Source of the DNA: Kaistella flava (ex Peng et al. 2021) | GTDB taxonomy: Bacteria > Bacteroidota > Bacteroidia > Flavobacteriales > Weeksellaceae | Length of the DNA stretch: 64,000 nucleotides | Direction: 5' to 3' | Assembly (NCBI RefSeq): GCF_015191005.1 | Contig: NZ_CP040442.1 | Location: forward strand, 1 to 64,000 | Shown: one piece after another, positions 46,369 to 56,116 of the stretch | Layout of the letters: every line of letters starts with the position of its first letter | Numbering within the stretch: position 1 is the stretch's first letter | The notes under the pieces: model-generated | The model's database searches: none | What the model saw: only the letters and a program-made list of their open reading frames with translations | Told to the model about the DNA's origin: nothing | Translations under genes and position numbers: made by a program

Positions 46369-47202
46369 CTATTGTCTTTTAGCCGAAGCTTGTGCTTTTT
46401 CAAACATTTCATCGATTGATAAGTTGGCGGGAAGTGTCAATTTTAATTCGTTTTCGAGTACGTTTTTCAATTGGCCCGAAGTGGTAAGTGTATTGCTTTT
46501 TGTATTTCCGTTGAGTAAATGTTCTTTAAATACATTGTTGCTAAGGGTGTATCGCCGACCAATATCGGGACGTGCAGCAATAAAATCGGTTACAAAATGC
46601 GATTCGGGATTATTTGAAAGATACCAGTTTGCCATTTCGTAGTCGGGCAGAAATTGTTCCTCCAGATCAAAACGGTACAAAGTCTTCCATTCATTGTTGA
46701 TCTGAACCTGTAGAAAATAGTATTCCTGATGAGGTTTTGTAAGACGAAAAGATTCATGCGGCGTTGTTTGTACTTTGTCTGTTTCCAATAACAATGCGCC
46801 TGTGAGGGTTATTGCGCCAAAACCGACATCGGCAATATATTTTTTTCCGTCATAATTGATCAATAATAACATGTGGCTTTTTCGGGTGATTTTGTCTTCC
46901 GGTTGATTCCAGAGTACACGCGCTGCAAGTCCTTTAACAGAAAATCCCAGCGTTTCTAATATGTCTTTGAATAGTAAGTTTTGCTCATAACAATAACCAC
47001 CACGACGCTCACCGATTAATTTTTGCTGCAGCGATTGTATATCGAGCTTTACCGGAATGCCCATGAAAGAATTGATGTTTTCAAAAGGAATCGCTTGGGT
47101 ATGAAGTCGATGCAATTGCTGAAGAGTTTCCAGTGTTGTGGTCTGTTCCCCTTTATAGCCAATACGTTGGAAATATGATTTTAAATCGATTTTTGAATTC
47201 AT
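46369..47202 (-). CDS. Arylamine N-acetyltransferase
   Basis: Transfers acetyl from acetyl-CoA to arylamines or hydrazines. The catalytic triad is visible: C71 in RRGGYCYEQN, H110 in KSHMLLLI and D125 in YIADVGFG. The N-terminal helical part has AIPFENINSFMG, a family motif. The 277 residues are a usual length. It lies 33 bases beyond the broken immunity-like gene on the same strand, but no functional link is seen. Confidence 0.94.
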   Translation of the reverse strand: MNSKIDLKSYFQRIGYKGEQTTTLETLQQLHRLHTQAIPFENINSFMGIPVKLDIQSLQQKLIGERRGGYCYEQNLLFKDILETLGFSVKGLAARVLWNQPEDKITRKSHMLLLINYDGKKYIADVGFGAITLTGALLLETDKVQTTPHESFRLTKPHQEYYFLQVQINNEWKTLYRFDLEEQFLPDYEMANWYLSNNPESHFVTDFIAARPDIGRRYTLSNNVFKEHLLNGNTKSNTLTTSGQLKNVLENELKLTLPANLSIDEMFEKAQASAKRQ

Positions 47203-47358
47203 AATTATCTTTTTAGAAAATTAAAACTTACTGATAATTGAAATTGCTTTTTAGAGTTGTTAGAAATCTTTGTGAAAATAATGAAAGGAGGTATGAAGTT
47301 CTTTGGTTAAAAGTTAAACTTGAATCATAGAAATGTTGTCTATTGTTTCTTCTTCGTT

Positions 47359-48312
47359 TCAATTATTTAGCCATCTGTTAATTTCTTCAAAAGTCTTTTC
47401 AGGTTGTTCAACCCATGGGAAATGACCAGCTTTATCGATTAGTATTAATTTTGAATTTGGTAAATTTCTTTGTAATTCTTCTGCAAATTTTGGAGGATTA
47501 TTGGTGTCAAATTTTCCATTTATAATTAAAGATTTTGTTTGTAGCGTTTTAAATTTTTTCTGAATATCCAAATACTTTTGTCGTTGTGTTTGGGTTTCAT
47601 AATAAGATTTTCCTGCAATCGGTTTTCTTCTTCCTTCTTCCGCAATTCTTTTTATTATTGGTTTTACTTTTTCAAAAGTTTCTTGATCGTACGTCCACCA
47701 TTTAAAGGGAGCGTCAGATAGATCTCTGCCGTTTTTGTCTTTGTCAGTGTCATTTACATACATGTATTCCCAATCTTCGACAACTTGTAGAAACCATGCA
47801 GATTCATTTTTTCTTTTATTTTCTGTATCTTTTCTACGTTTAATTGTTTCATCCATATCTCCAATAAAACTTGTACCTGTTAAAATTAAACCTAAAACAT
47901 TTTGAGGATGTTCAACTGCGTATTGTAATGCTACTGCACTTTGGTCTGAATGACCAAAAAGCCAAATTTGACTGACGCCAAGTTTTCTGCGTAATAGATC
48001 AATCTCATTTGTCAATTTATCATTATTATAATCATCAATTTTTTTGGGTGCATCAGATTTACCGGTTCCACGAGAATCGTAATAAACCATTGTAAACTTA
48101 TCTTCGAGTGGTTTTAATGTTAATTCATATCCAATTTTTCCAGAATTTGGATGTCCAACGATCATTATTGGGCCCTTACCTGAAATCGTATAATTTATAG
48201 AAATTCCGTCAATTTTTTCGTTATAATTTCCGGGTTCAATTTTTGATTTTGAAACACACGATATTACAATAAACAAAATTGAAATTGTTAAAATTTGCAA
48301 ATATTTTTTCAT
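47359..48312 (-). CDS. Alpha/beta-hydrolase lipoprotein
   Basis: From the ATG at 48312 the product is 317 residues with lipobox VISC (C19); a longer frame would add 28 residues before the signal and is rejected. The oxyanion region is VGHPNSGK, followed by VYYDSRGTGKSDAP. The nucleophile elbow is GHSDQS with S122, then the acid in INGKFDTNNPP and H in DKAGHFPWVEQP. It resembles proline iminopeptidase-like hydrolases. The elbow's D-Q in place of the usual x-G-G is uncommon. Confidence 0.88.
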   Translation of the reverse strand: MKKYLQILTISILFIVISCVSKSKIEPGNYNEKIDGISINYTISGKGPIMIVGHPNSGKIGYELTLKPLEDKFTMVYYDSRGTGKSDAPKKIDDYNNDKLTNEIDLLRRKLGVSQIWLFGHSDQSAVALQYAVEHPQNVLGLILTGTSFIGDMDETIKRRKDTENKRKNESAWFLQVVEDWEYMYVNDTDKDKNGRDLSDAPFKWWTYDQETFEKVKPIIKRIAEEGRRKPIAGKSYYETQTQRQKYLDIQKKFKTLQTKSLIINGKFDTNNPPKFAEELQRNLPNSKLILIDKAGHFPWVEQPEKTFEEINRWLNN

Positions 48313-48456
48313 GCATGTTTTTTCGGAAAGTGAATACAACGGTTGGGACTTTTTATAACAAGTCTTTGTAAATATAACAAATTGAACAATTAGCAAAAAT
48401 CTTGATGATAGGAACTTCAGATCCGCTAATAGAAATACTTGTTAGTAGAATTGCTT

Positions 48457-48690
48457 TTATCTATGAATTTTAATTTCAAATTGTTCGTTAGCACAATTCT
48501 TATTTGTGTTTATGTAATATATTAATTCACCTTTGATAATGAATTTTTCATCATTAAATTTTGTGTAATAATTCAACCCTTTTTTTGGCTCACAATTTTC
48601 TACTGTCATTTCTATGTAAGGTTTCACAACAATATTTTTGTCTTCACAATATTGTGCAAAATTATTAACGTATAAACATTCAGGTGGCAT
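48457..48690 (-). CDS. Small hypothetical protein
   Basis: A 77-residue frame starting MPPECLYVNNFAQYCEDKNI with four cysteines and a lysine-rich end. Composition looks coding, but no family, signal or start signal is recognised. It could be a cassette gene or a fragment lacking its 5' end. Confidence 0.4.
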   Translation of the reverse strand: MPPECLYVNNFAQYCEDKNIVVKPYIEMTVENCEPKKGLNYYTKFNDEKFIIKGELIYYINTNKNCANEQFEIKIHR

Positions 48691-48699
48691 TTTAGAATT

Positions 48700-48751
48700 T
48701 AAACTTGCGAAAATTCCGCACTATTGCAAAACCGCTGTTATCGGCAGTTGC
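48700..48751. repeat. Palindromic spacer with CCGATAACAGCGG
   Basis: On the minus strand TAAGCAACTGCCGATAACAG continues CGGTTTTGCAATAGTGCGG between two small genes. Short inverted arms CCG/CGG are visible. Similar spacer sequences recur between accessory genes in flavobacteria, from memory. Only one copy is in the window. Confidence 0.4.
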
Positions 48752-49306
48752 TTACCAGTCTGCAGAATATTTTTTCCAATCTTCGGGAATTTTATAAGTT
48801 TTTACATATTCATAACACATATATTGACTTGGTTTAAAAAATAATGTTGAAGAAATATCTAATAAATAAATTTTTTCTCCTAAAACTTTTACTTTGTATG
48901 TTCCAACAGACAAATTTCCATCTTGATTAGCAGTTTGCGAATTAATTACTAATGAATTATCTCTTGTAAAAATAATTCCTCGTCGTCCCGCATTTTTTGG
49001 ATTTGCGCCTTCAATTCCTAAACTAAAAAATCTAACTCGTCCATTTTTGTAAAACTGAATTTTACGATTTGTATCGCTTCCAATTTCTCTGATTTTATTA
49101 AAATTTTTATCAGCCATATAAAAATCTACTTTTTCGTAGAAATAGTCAATATCAATATTTTTTAATGTCGAAGCATCGAATTTACTGGTGTTTTTAAACT
49201 TTTTTGAAAGAACTTTAGTTCCATTAGTAAGTTTTGTGGTTTGCGCACAGGAATTTAGAAATAACGAAATAAAAAAAAGAATTATTAATATATTAAATTT
49301 TTTCAT
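48752..49306 (-). CDS. Hypothetical lipoprotein
   Basis: A 184-residue precursor with lipobox FLNSC (C20) followed by AQTTKLTNGTKVLSKKFKNT. The mature part is beta-rich (NRKIQFYKNGRVRFFSLGIE) with an NRKI/NPKNAGRRGIIFTRD stretch. I know no family. It is the last of the accessory minus-strand genes before the repeat at 49429. Confidence 0.72.
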   Translation of the reverse strand: MKKFNILIILFFISLFLNSCAQTTKLTNGTKVLSKKFKNTSKFDASTLKNIDIDYFYEKVDFYMADKNFNKIREIGSDTNRKIQFYKNGRVRFFSLGIEGANPKNAGRRGIIFTRDNSLVINSQTANQDGNLSVGTYKVKVLGEKIYLLDISSTLFFKPSQYMCYEYVKTYKIPEDWKKYSADW

Positions 49307-49428
49307 TTATTAAATTTAAGTATGGTTTTTTTTGCAATTGCAGACAACTCTCAAATATACGCAACAATAATTATTTTACGATAGCTTTTCTATTTGTGAA
49401 TTTCCATCTAAATCTCAATCTCTGCGAT

Positions 49429-49524
49429 AATCTGCGCCCCGGCCTGAGTGGAGCTCATTTTTTTGCACGGCCAAAAGCGCTGGCAAAAAAAATAGCGGGA
49501 ACGGAGGACGGAAATAGGCGCCCA
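49429..49524 (-). repeat. Dispersed structured repeat, copy 2 (inverted)
   Basis: Reading the minus strand it starts GGGCGCCTATTTCCGTCC and ends CTCCACTCAGGCCGGGGCG, matching 17317-17405. The inner arms are GCTATTTTTTTTG and CAAAAAAATGAGC. The loop CCAGCGCTTTTGGCCGTG differs from copy 1. In the first hairpin CGCCC has become CGTCC, which still pairs by G-T. Confidence 0.75.
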
Positions 49525-49629
49525 AATAAAAATTAAAGTAAGTTTGGTCAGTTTCGAGAATGTGAGAAAATTAGCACGGAATTGAAATCCGCGCTATCAT
49601 GAAATCCGCATAATCATGATTTCGTTAAT

Positions 49630-52341
49630 TTATAACCACTGATCATATTTTTTGATAAACCAGGTTTTTACGAATTGAGTCAAAAGGCAATAGCTGAAAA
49701 GAATAGCGAGTAACCACGGGAAATAACTGAATGGTAGCGGCACCATTTTGAAAGCGGTGGCAAAAGGGGAGAAGGGAATGAGGATGCCGACGGCCATAAT
49801 TGCGGAAGTGAGTGCGACGACGGGTGCGGAAGCCCAACTTTGAATAAATGGGATCTTACGTGTGCGGATCATGTGAACAATTAAAGTTTGGGAGATCAGA
49901 CTTTCTACAAACCATCCGGTCTGGAATAAACTCTGGTGCTCCGGCGAATTGGCTTTGAATATAAACCACATCAAAGCGAAAGTCGCATAGTCGAAAATGG
50001 AGCTGATCGGGCCGATGGTGATCATAAATTTGCTGATGCCGCTGGCGTCCCATTTGTGTGGAGTTTGAATGTAATCGGGATCCATTCTGTCCCAGGGAAT
50101 TGATATTTGAGAGAAATCGTACAAAAGATTATTGATCAAGATCTGTATTGGAAGCATTGGTAAAAAAGGTAATAGAGCCGACGCTCCCAAAACGCTGAAC
50201 ATGTTTCCGAAGTTGCTGCTGGCGGTCATTTTTATATACTTGATGATATTGCCGTGCGTTCTTCGACCATAGATAACGCCATCTTGAAGAACCATTAGAT
50301 CTTTTTCGAGCAGGATAATATCGGCACTTTCTTTAGCGATATCTACGCCTGTATCAACTGAAATCCCAACATCTGCGTCGCGCAAAGCGGAGGCGTCATT
50401 GATGCCGTCGCCCATAAATCCGACCGTATGTCCTTTGGTTTGTAGCAGTTTTACGACTCTGGATTTTTGGAGCGGACTTAATTTTGCGAGTATGGAAATG
50501 GTGTCGATTTTACTGTTAAAATCTTCATCGGTCATTTTTTCCAACTCATTGCCGAGCAGCACATTGGTGACCGGAATACCAACTTCGCGGCAAATCTTTT
50601 TGGTCACAATTCCGTTATCGCCGGTGAGCACTTTTACGGTGATACCTAATTTTTGCAATTCGAGAACGGCCTGGCTTGCGGATGGTTTTGCAGGATCGAG
50701 AAAACCGATGAAACCGGTTAATACTAAATCACATTCATCAGCAATGGAATAGGTGAGTGGCCGCGCATCACTTTCTTTTACGCCAATAACCAAAACCCGA
50801 AGTCCGTCTTCATTCAGCTTATCGGTGATTTCGATGATTTTGTTTTTGAGGTTTTCGTCTAAAGGAATAATGGCATCGGTGAAAAATTGACTTTGGTCAT
50901 CAGCGCCAGGATCAATCGCCCGAGTGCAGACCGACAGCATTTCTTCTACGGCGCCTTTGCAGATCAAAAAATGGTTGCCGTTTTTTTCTTCCAAAATAAC
51001 AGACATCCTTCTGCGGTTAAAATCAAAAGGGATTTCATCTATTTTTTTAAATTCTTCCAGCTTTAAATCAGCGTGCACATGTTCGTGGTTTTGATAATAA
51101 TCGAGCACGGCCAAATCCATCAGGTTTTTTAAGCCGGTTTGATAAAAACTATTCAGGTAAGCCCATTTAAAAACTTCGTCGTCTTCAATGCCATGAATAT
51201 TGAGATGTCTTTGCAGGACTATTTTATCAAGGGTCAAAGTACCGGTTTTGTCGGTGCACAAAACGTCCATTGCGCCGATATTCTGAATAGCATTTAATCT
51301 CTTAACGACTACTTTTCTTTTGCTCATGCTTACAGCGCCTTTCGCTAAATTGGTGGTAACAATCATGGGCAACATTTCGGGCGTCAATCCTACGGCAATG
51401 GTAATCCCGAACATGAACGCTTCGAGCCAGTTTCCCTTCATTATTCCATTAATCAAAAAGACCAGCGGAACCATCACAAACATAAACTTAATTAGCAACC
51501 AGCTGACACTGTTGACACCTTTTTCAAAACTTGTTTCAGCTCTTTTGCCAACCAGAGATTTAGACATTGAGCCGAAGTAGGTTTGGTTTCCTGTGGTTAC
51601 TACAATCGCACGAGCAGTTCCACTCACTACATTGGTGCCGAGGAAACAAATATTTTCTAAATCGAGTGAAGATTTTTCAGAATTGTCCGCCAAAGAAGTA
51701 TCATGTTTCTCAACAGGCATGGCTTCACCGGTTAAGATCGACTGTCCTACGAATAAATCTTTGGAATGAAGTATTCTGATATCGGCCGGAATCATATCAC
51801 CGGCAGATACAGAAATGAGATCTCCCGGCACTAATTCTTTAATATCAACATCAATTTTACCGGTGTCTTTTCGCAGAACGGAAGCGGTCGTTTTCACCAT
51901 GCTTTTCAACTGTTCTGCCGCTTTGTTGCTTCTAAACTCTTGCGAGAATCTTAACAAAACACTGGTCAGAATCATGAGCACGACCACAATCACTTCTTTG
52001 TAATCTTTGTCGCCGGGAGCGGCATAAATGACATCCATGAAAAAGGAAACTGCACCAATTAAAAATAAAACTCCGTTAAAGGGATTTATAAATGCACCAA
52101 GTAACTGAATGTACCAGGAGGGTGCTTTTTCGTGTGCGATTTCGTTGATTCCATACACCGACCGTTTTTTTAGGACCTGTTGATTGGTGAGTCCTTCATC
52201 AGTGGTTTCGAGTTGGGTATATAGTTTTTGCTGATCAGCTTTTGCGGCTTCTAAAAGTTGGTTTGCTGCGAGTTGGTTAGCTGTAGTGCTGTCGACTGAA
52301 GCAAAACGGGAGGTCACTTTTTTATTTAATAGATTTAACAT
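49630..52341 (-). CDS. mgtA: Magnesium-translocating P-type ATPase (MgtA/MgtB type)
   Basis: A 903-residue P3B-type ATPase that imports Mg2+ using ATP. The phosphorylated aspartate is D364 in DVLCTDKTGTLT. TGEAMPVEKHD in the actuator domain, LTGDNG and VGFMGDGINDASALRDADVG in the hinge are all present, with about ten membrane helices. The N-terminal extension is typical of MgtA. No magnesium-responsive leader could be recognised upstream. It stands alone on the minus strand. Confidence 0.96.
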   Translation of the reverse strand: MLNLLNKKVTSRFASVDSTTANQLAANQLLEAAKADQQKLYTQLETTDEGLTNQQVLKKRSVYGINEIAHEKAPSWYIQLLGAFINPFNGVLFLIGAVSFFMDVIYAAPGDKDYKEVIVVVLMILTSVLLRFSQEFRSNKAAEQLKSMVKTTASVLRKDTGKIDVDIKELVPGDLISVSAGDMIPADIRILHSKDLFVGQSILTGEAMPVEKHDTSLADNSEKSSLDLENICFLGTNVVSGTARAIVVTTGNQTYFGSMSKSLVGKRAETSFEKGVNSVSWLLIKFMFVMVPLVFLINGIMKGNWLEAFMFGITIAVGLTPEMLPMIVTTNLAKGAVSMSKRKVVVKRLNAIQNIGAMDVLCTDKTGTLTLDKIVLQRHLNIHGIEDDEVFKWAYLNSFYQTGLKNLMDLAVLDYYQNHEHVHADLKLEEFKKIDEIPFDFNRRRMSVILEEKNGNHFLICKGAVEEMLSVCTRAIDPGADDQSQFFTDAIIPLDENLKNKIIEITDKLNEDGLRVLVIGVKESDARPLTYSIADECDLVLTGFIGFLDPAKPSASQAVLELQKLGITVKVLTGDNGIVTKKICREVGIPVTNVLLGNELEKMTDEDFNSKIDTISILAKLSPLQKSRVVKLLQTKGHTVGFMGDGINDASALRDADVGISVDTGVDIAKESADIILLEKDLMVLQDGVIYGRRTHGNIIKYIKMTASSNFGNMFSVLGASALLPFLPMLPIQILINNLLYDFSQISIPWDRMDPDYIQTPHKWDASGISKFMITIGPISSIFDYATFALMWFIFKANSPEHQSLFQTGWFVESLISQTLIVHMIRTRKIPFIQSWASAPVVALTSAIMAVGILIPFSPFATAFKMVPLPFSYFPWLLAILFSYCLLTQFVKTWFIKKYDQWL

Positions 52342-52494
52342 GATCTCGCGATGTTAAAATTAATCCAGTGTCGTTTTACAGTTGTTACCAACCTGCTTAT
52401 AGATCCAATTCTGTTTGAAGATATTTCTTGTTTAAACAAAACGGTCAGCGCATCAATTCATTCTTGAAAACTTCTCTTATTTTTCAGTTTGCAG

Positions 52495-52992
52495 TTATTT
52501 ATTTAACTGATAGAGATTTTCCAGGAACTGTATTTTTTCACTTTGGGTCCAGTGATTGGTGTAAATCAAAAGACTTAAGAAGTTGTTTTCTGAGGAACCG
52601 ATGAGAAATACATTATCCAGTTTATCTTTATATTTCCAAATGATAAATTCTGAGTCTGCACTCTCTTTAATTTTTTGAGTTTGAAAGTTGCTTTTTTTCC
52701 TGAAATCTGAATCCCATTTATAGAATGCTTTTAAGTTTTCAATATCTGACTGATTTGCTTTATAAAAAGGATAGGTCTTCTTTTGGTTTTCTGCAACTGC
52801 AATGATAATTCCTTCGTCGTTTTCTAAATAGGTTTGACCGGATTTGCGAAGTGTATTTAATTGCGTCCAATTTCCGGGAATCGTTACTTCTCCTGAATTT
52901 GTTTTTACCGTCGTATAATCCATCAGGTCTTGACTAAACCCCAATTTAGGAACCAGAAAAAGAAGTGCGACAATTAAATAGAATTTAATCAT
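52495..52992 (-). CDS. Exported hypothetical protein
   Basis: A 165-residue protein with a signal peptide ending GFSQ (residue 21). It contains GEVTIPGNWTQLNTLRKSGQ and YLENDEGIIIAVAENQKKTY, suggesting a small alpha/beta fold. No family is recognised. It is separated from the gene before it by 207 bases. Confidence 0.72.
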   Translation of the reverse strand: MIKFYLIVALLFLVPKLGFSQDLMDYTTVKTNSGEVTIPGNWTQLNTLRKSGQTYLENDEGIIIAVAENQKKTYPFYKANQSDIENLKAFYKWDSDFRKKSNFQTQKIKESADSEFIIWKYKDKLDNVFLIGSSENNFLSLLIYTNHWTQSEKIQFLENLYQLNK

Positions 52993-53199
52993 ATTATTGT
53001 TTTAACTCAAAATTGAGCTTTATAAATTTCAGATTCTTTAGGGAATTTTCATTAGAGTCTTCATCTCCAATAGAATACAAAGGTATAATAGAAATAGGTT
53101 ACGAAGCGTAATTATTTTTAGTTTGTAATTTGTCTTTATTTAAGTACAAGTAAGTTTGTACTAACTACAGTAGTTAACATCATTTTAATTAAACTGCAA

Positions 53200-54072
53200 T
53201 TACCACGAAATCACACAATCGATAATCGTTGAACTTCCCTCGTCATCATCGGTTATCAAAATAAGTTTGGTTTTTCCAACTTCGATTTCTTCGTCGATGG
53301 TTACGGATTCTACTTTAAACTTTTCGTCATTATTGGGGATTGCGCAATATTGATAAGTTTTAGAAATGGTATTATTTGAAATGTCAATCATTCCAATAAA
53401 ACTGCCTAATATTTCGCCGTCCTCATAAGCGTTAATGGAATCTTCAACCGACGCTGTGAAAATAATTTTAGAATCCTTTTGTAGAATTGTGGCACCGGAA
53501 AATCCCGATTCAATACCATCGATTTTTGGCAAGAAAAATTCCTTTATTTCCAGCGTTGGCAGCTCAGCTTCTCCTTTAATAAAACTTAAATAATGAGTGT
53601 AGTTAAATTTTATAATTAAACTTTTTTTGCGGTTAAAAAGATAAAGTTGATTGTCGTAAAAAGCGGTTGCTTCAATATTGAGTTCAGAATTTTTGAACTC
53701 GGGCAGATTTCTTAAATGATTATAAAATGGAGTGATATCATAATTCTCAATTTCCAGCGGTTGGTGCAATAAGATGCGTACCAGAACATCTCTTTGCGGC
53801 GATTTTCCGCCGGAACCAAACGTAACCATTTCAGTTCCGTTAATCAATTCCACGGACTCAAAATCTGCCTTTTCCGCTTTAATAATTCTTTCGCCATTGA
53901 AATCTTTATTATTTGAAATAAGCGTTTTAGAAATGACTTGGAATTTTTTGTTTAAGAAAAATAAATACGGGGAATCATCGCCAATAGCATAATAGCCACC
54001 GCCATATTTTGCCATACCGGAACCACTGGGAAGATTATTGACTTTTATATAATTTAAAACGGTGATTTCCAT
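53200..54072 (-). CDS. Predicted beta-propeller protein (DUF6929-like)
   Basis: A 290-residue protein without a signal peptide. It starts MEITVLNYIKVNNLPSGSGM followed by YYAIGDDSPYLFFLNKKFQV, and has repeated strand blocks such as YDNQLYLFNRKKSLIIKFN. The opening resembles Bacteroidota proteins of the DUF6929 type. Function is unknown. Confidence 0.75.
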   Translation of the reverse strand: MEITVLNYIKVNNLPSGSGMAKYGGGYYAIGDDSPYLFFLNKKFQVISKTLISNNKDFNGERIIKAEKADFESVELINGTEMVTFGSGGKSPQRDVLVRILLHQPLEIENYDITPFYNHLRNLPEFKNSELNIEATAFYDNQLYLFNRKKSLIIKFNYTHYLSFIKGEAELPTLEIKEFFLPKIDGIESGFSGATILQKDSKIIFTASVEDSINAYEDGEILGSFIGMIDISNNTISKTYQYCAIPNNDEKFKVESVTIDEEIEVGKTKLILITDDDEGSSTIIDCVISW

Positions 54073-54152
54073 TTGATAATTAATTTTTAAATTGGAATAG
54101 TCGTATCACTTCCATTTCTGATGTGGGAAAAACATTTTAACTTAATCAATAG

Positions 54153-54959
54153 CTACCTCTTATTCATTGTCCAAATTAGCGCTTTCTCTTTCTTTGCACG
54201 AAAAATTGTGCCGTGATTTTCCTTTGGCTCATCAGAAAAATACCATTTCAGATTTAGCAAATTTGCTGCTTCGAATGCTTTTGCAAATGCTCTGGATTCT
54301 TTTGAAGTATCGGCAGAACCTGCAAACCAAAATTGTTTTTCAGTGGTTGGGAATTTCGTCAAATAGTCTGGAGCATGTTTTTCGATATAGGAATCATTCC
54401 ACCAGATGGATGGGTCGAAGGCGATATAATAATCAAATAAATTCGGTTCTAACAATAAGGTTTCGGTCACGAAAAGTCCGGCCAGAGATTCGCCGATAAT
54501 TCCTTTCTCAGAAGTCGTTCTGTATTTTTGATTGATTGCTGGAATCAGTTCTGTTTTGATAAATTCCCGGAAGTTTGCAGAGCCGCCAACTACAGGTGCG
54601 ATTTCTTTGTCTTTGGCAACTTGAGTTGGTCCCGTTAAATCTCTTCTGCGTTGAGTATTTTCAATTCCGACCAAAATCGTAGGTGGGATTTTTTTAGCAG
54701 CAATGAGTTCAGCAAGTGTGTTTGCGATATGAGGAAAATCTTCTTTCAAGCCGCCATCGGGCATATAAAGAACGGGTAAAGAATTAGGATTTTTGGCGTA
54801 ATCTGTTGGTGTCCAAATATTAATATTACGCGTTTCGCCCAGAATTACCGAATTGATATTTAAAGTTTCGTGTGCTGGAATTTGATCTTGCGGTGGAGCG
54901 GCGGTTTTACAACTGATGAGAAACAGTGCCAGCAGGAAATAGGAATAGATGGTTTTCAT
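54153..54959 (-). CDS. Putative esterase lipoprotein (alpha/beta hydrolase, esterase D-like)
   Basis: A 268-residue lipoprotein with lipobox LISC (C17). The nucleophile elbow is GIIGESLAGLFV with S158. The conserved LPVLYMPDGG (61-70) forms the first strand and oxyanion loop, and the histidine is probably in ENHGTIFR. This matches the putative esterase family that includes enterochelin esterase-like IroE. No siderophore gene is nearby, so substrate stays open. Confidence 0.87.
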   Translation of the reverse strand: MKTIYSYFLLALFLISCKTAAPPQDQIPAHETLNINSVILGETRNINIWTPTDYAKNPNSLPVLYMPDGGLKEDFPHIANTLAELIAAKKIPPTILVGIENTQRRRDLTGPTQVAKDKEIAPVVGGSANFREFIKTELIPAINQKYRTTSEKGIIGESLAGLFVTETLLLEPNLFDYYIAFDPSIWWNDSYIEKHAPDYLTKFPTTEKQFWFAGSADTSKESRAFAKAFEAANLLNLKWYFSDEPKENHGTIFRAKKEKALIWTMNKR

Positions 54960-55093
54960 TGTTGTCTATTTTTAATAGAAGGATGAAAGTGAGATTTTTA
55001 CTTAATCAAATCTATTAAAAATAATTTTGGGAAATCGCAAAAGCAGTGGTGATGAACAATGCGTTTTATCAAAAATATTTTAAAAGTAAGTAA

Positions 55094-55561
55094 CTATTTA
55101 GCAGCCTCCTCCTCAAAGTTGTCGTAATACGTAAAGTCTTTAGTTATTAATCCTTTTTCAATGGTGAAAATGGTGCAGATTGCCAGTTCGAATTTCGTGT
55201 CATCAGGAGCAGTTCCACTTGAAACAAATTCAACTATTATATGTTGATCGCCAGAAGGATAAATTTGAATCACTTTATCATGTAAGTCGGGAAATGTTTT
55301 GTTGAGTTCCGTGTATTTATCGATGGTCTGTTGTCTGGTTTGTTTAAAGATTCCACGTCCCAAGGAGGGATCTTTGAACTCAGCAGTTTCCGAATACATA
55401 TTTGCCATTTTTGACCACTCATGATTATTAAAGTGGGTAAAATATTGGTTTACTAATTTTTCATTGTCTGTTTTCATCATTATTTTCTCGCTTGTTTTTT
55501 CCTTATCACATGAGTTCAGTAATAAAGTTAATAGGGTAAAGAGCAAATAGTGATAACGCAT
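55094..55561 (-). CDS. NTF2/SnoaL-like lipoprotein
   Basis: A 155-residue precursor with lipobox LLNSC (C18). The mature domain has NQYFTHFNNHEWSKMANMYS followed by ETAEFKDPSLG, and FVSSGTAPDDTKFELAICTI, the fold of SnoaL/polyketide-cyclase-like proteins. Such proteins bind small ligands; some are enzymes. It lies 27 bases downstream of the next gene on the same strand (start 56116) and is probably cotranscribed with it. Confidence 0.85.
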   Translation of the reverse strand: MRYHYLLFTLLTLLLNSCDKEKTSEKIMMKTDNEKLVNQYFTHFNNHEWSKMANMYSETAEFKDPSLGRGIFKQTRQQTIDKYTELNKTFPDLHDKVIQIYPSGDQHIIVEFVSSGTAPDDTKFELAICTIFTIEKGLITKDFTYYDNFEEEAAK

Positions 55562-55588
55562 TTTTACATTGATTGAAAAGTAATTTTA

Positions 55589-56116
55589 TTATTTATTCTT
55601 TTGCAGTTCAGTTTTACGAAGGTCCAAAGAACCCAATCTTGTATCTTTAGTTAAAGTCCAGATGTTGATAATCTTATCTTCATTTAAATCTTGCTCGTTT
55701 GGATTAATAAATTCAATTTCCTTAATGCTTTTTGTAGCGATGAGATAGTTATCGTTCATTAATAAAAAACCATCGACGTAGATTTTCGTTGTTAAATCTG
55801 CGCCCAAAAATGTTTTGATTTCGTGCTGAGTTTTCGTTTCGATATTGTCAGAATCTACTTTGCAAAGAATCAAACCGTATTGACTTAAATTCGGAAAGGT
55901 AGCCGCGTATTGGTCCTTTTGCATAGATTTCATTACGATCATCTCCTTGATCGCTTCCTTCGGAAGTGTATTAACCACCTCCCAATTGGCAATAATATTT
56001 TCATTAATAAGGACCGTTGGTTTATCTTTTTTGGAATAAAGTAGTTTGTCGAAGTTTTGTCCGAAAATGCCGATCGAAGAAATCAGGACTATTAAAAGCG
56101 TAATTTTTATTTTCAT
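55589..56116 (-). CDS. Exported hypothetical protein
   Basis: A 175-residue protein with a signal peptide ending at IFGQ (residue 20). It contains PTVLINENIIANWEVVNTLP and TKIYVDGFLLMNDNYLIATK, a pattern like small TonB-carboxypeptidase-associated proteins of Bacteroidota, but I assign no function. It heads a two-gene unit with the NTF2-like lipoprotein. Confidence 0.7.
   Translation of the reverse strand: MKIKITLLIVLISSIGIFGQNFDKLLYSKKDKPTVLINENIIANWEVVNTLPKEAIKEMIVMKSMQKDQYAATFPNLSQYGLILCKVDSDNIETKTQHEIKTFLGADLTTKIYVDGFLLMNDNYLIATKSIKEIEFINPNEQDLNEDKIINIWTLTKDTRLGSLDLRKTELQKNK

Noticed and set aside
46337..46642. Plus-strand open frame of 101 residues
   Set aside because: It is antisense to the 3' end of the arylamine N-acetyltransferase gene, whose catalytic residues are intact.
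54153..54959. Enterochelin esterase (siderophore release)
   Set aside because: The fold fits, but there is no siderophore gene around, so only a general esterase is claimed.
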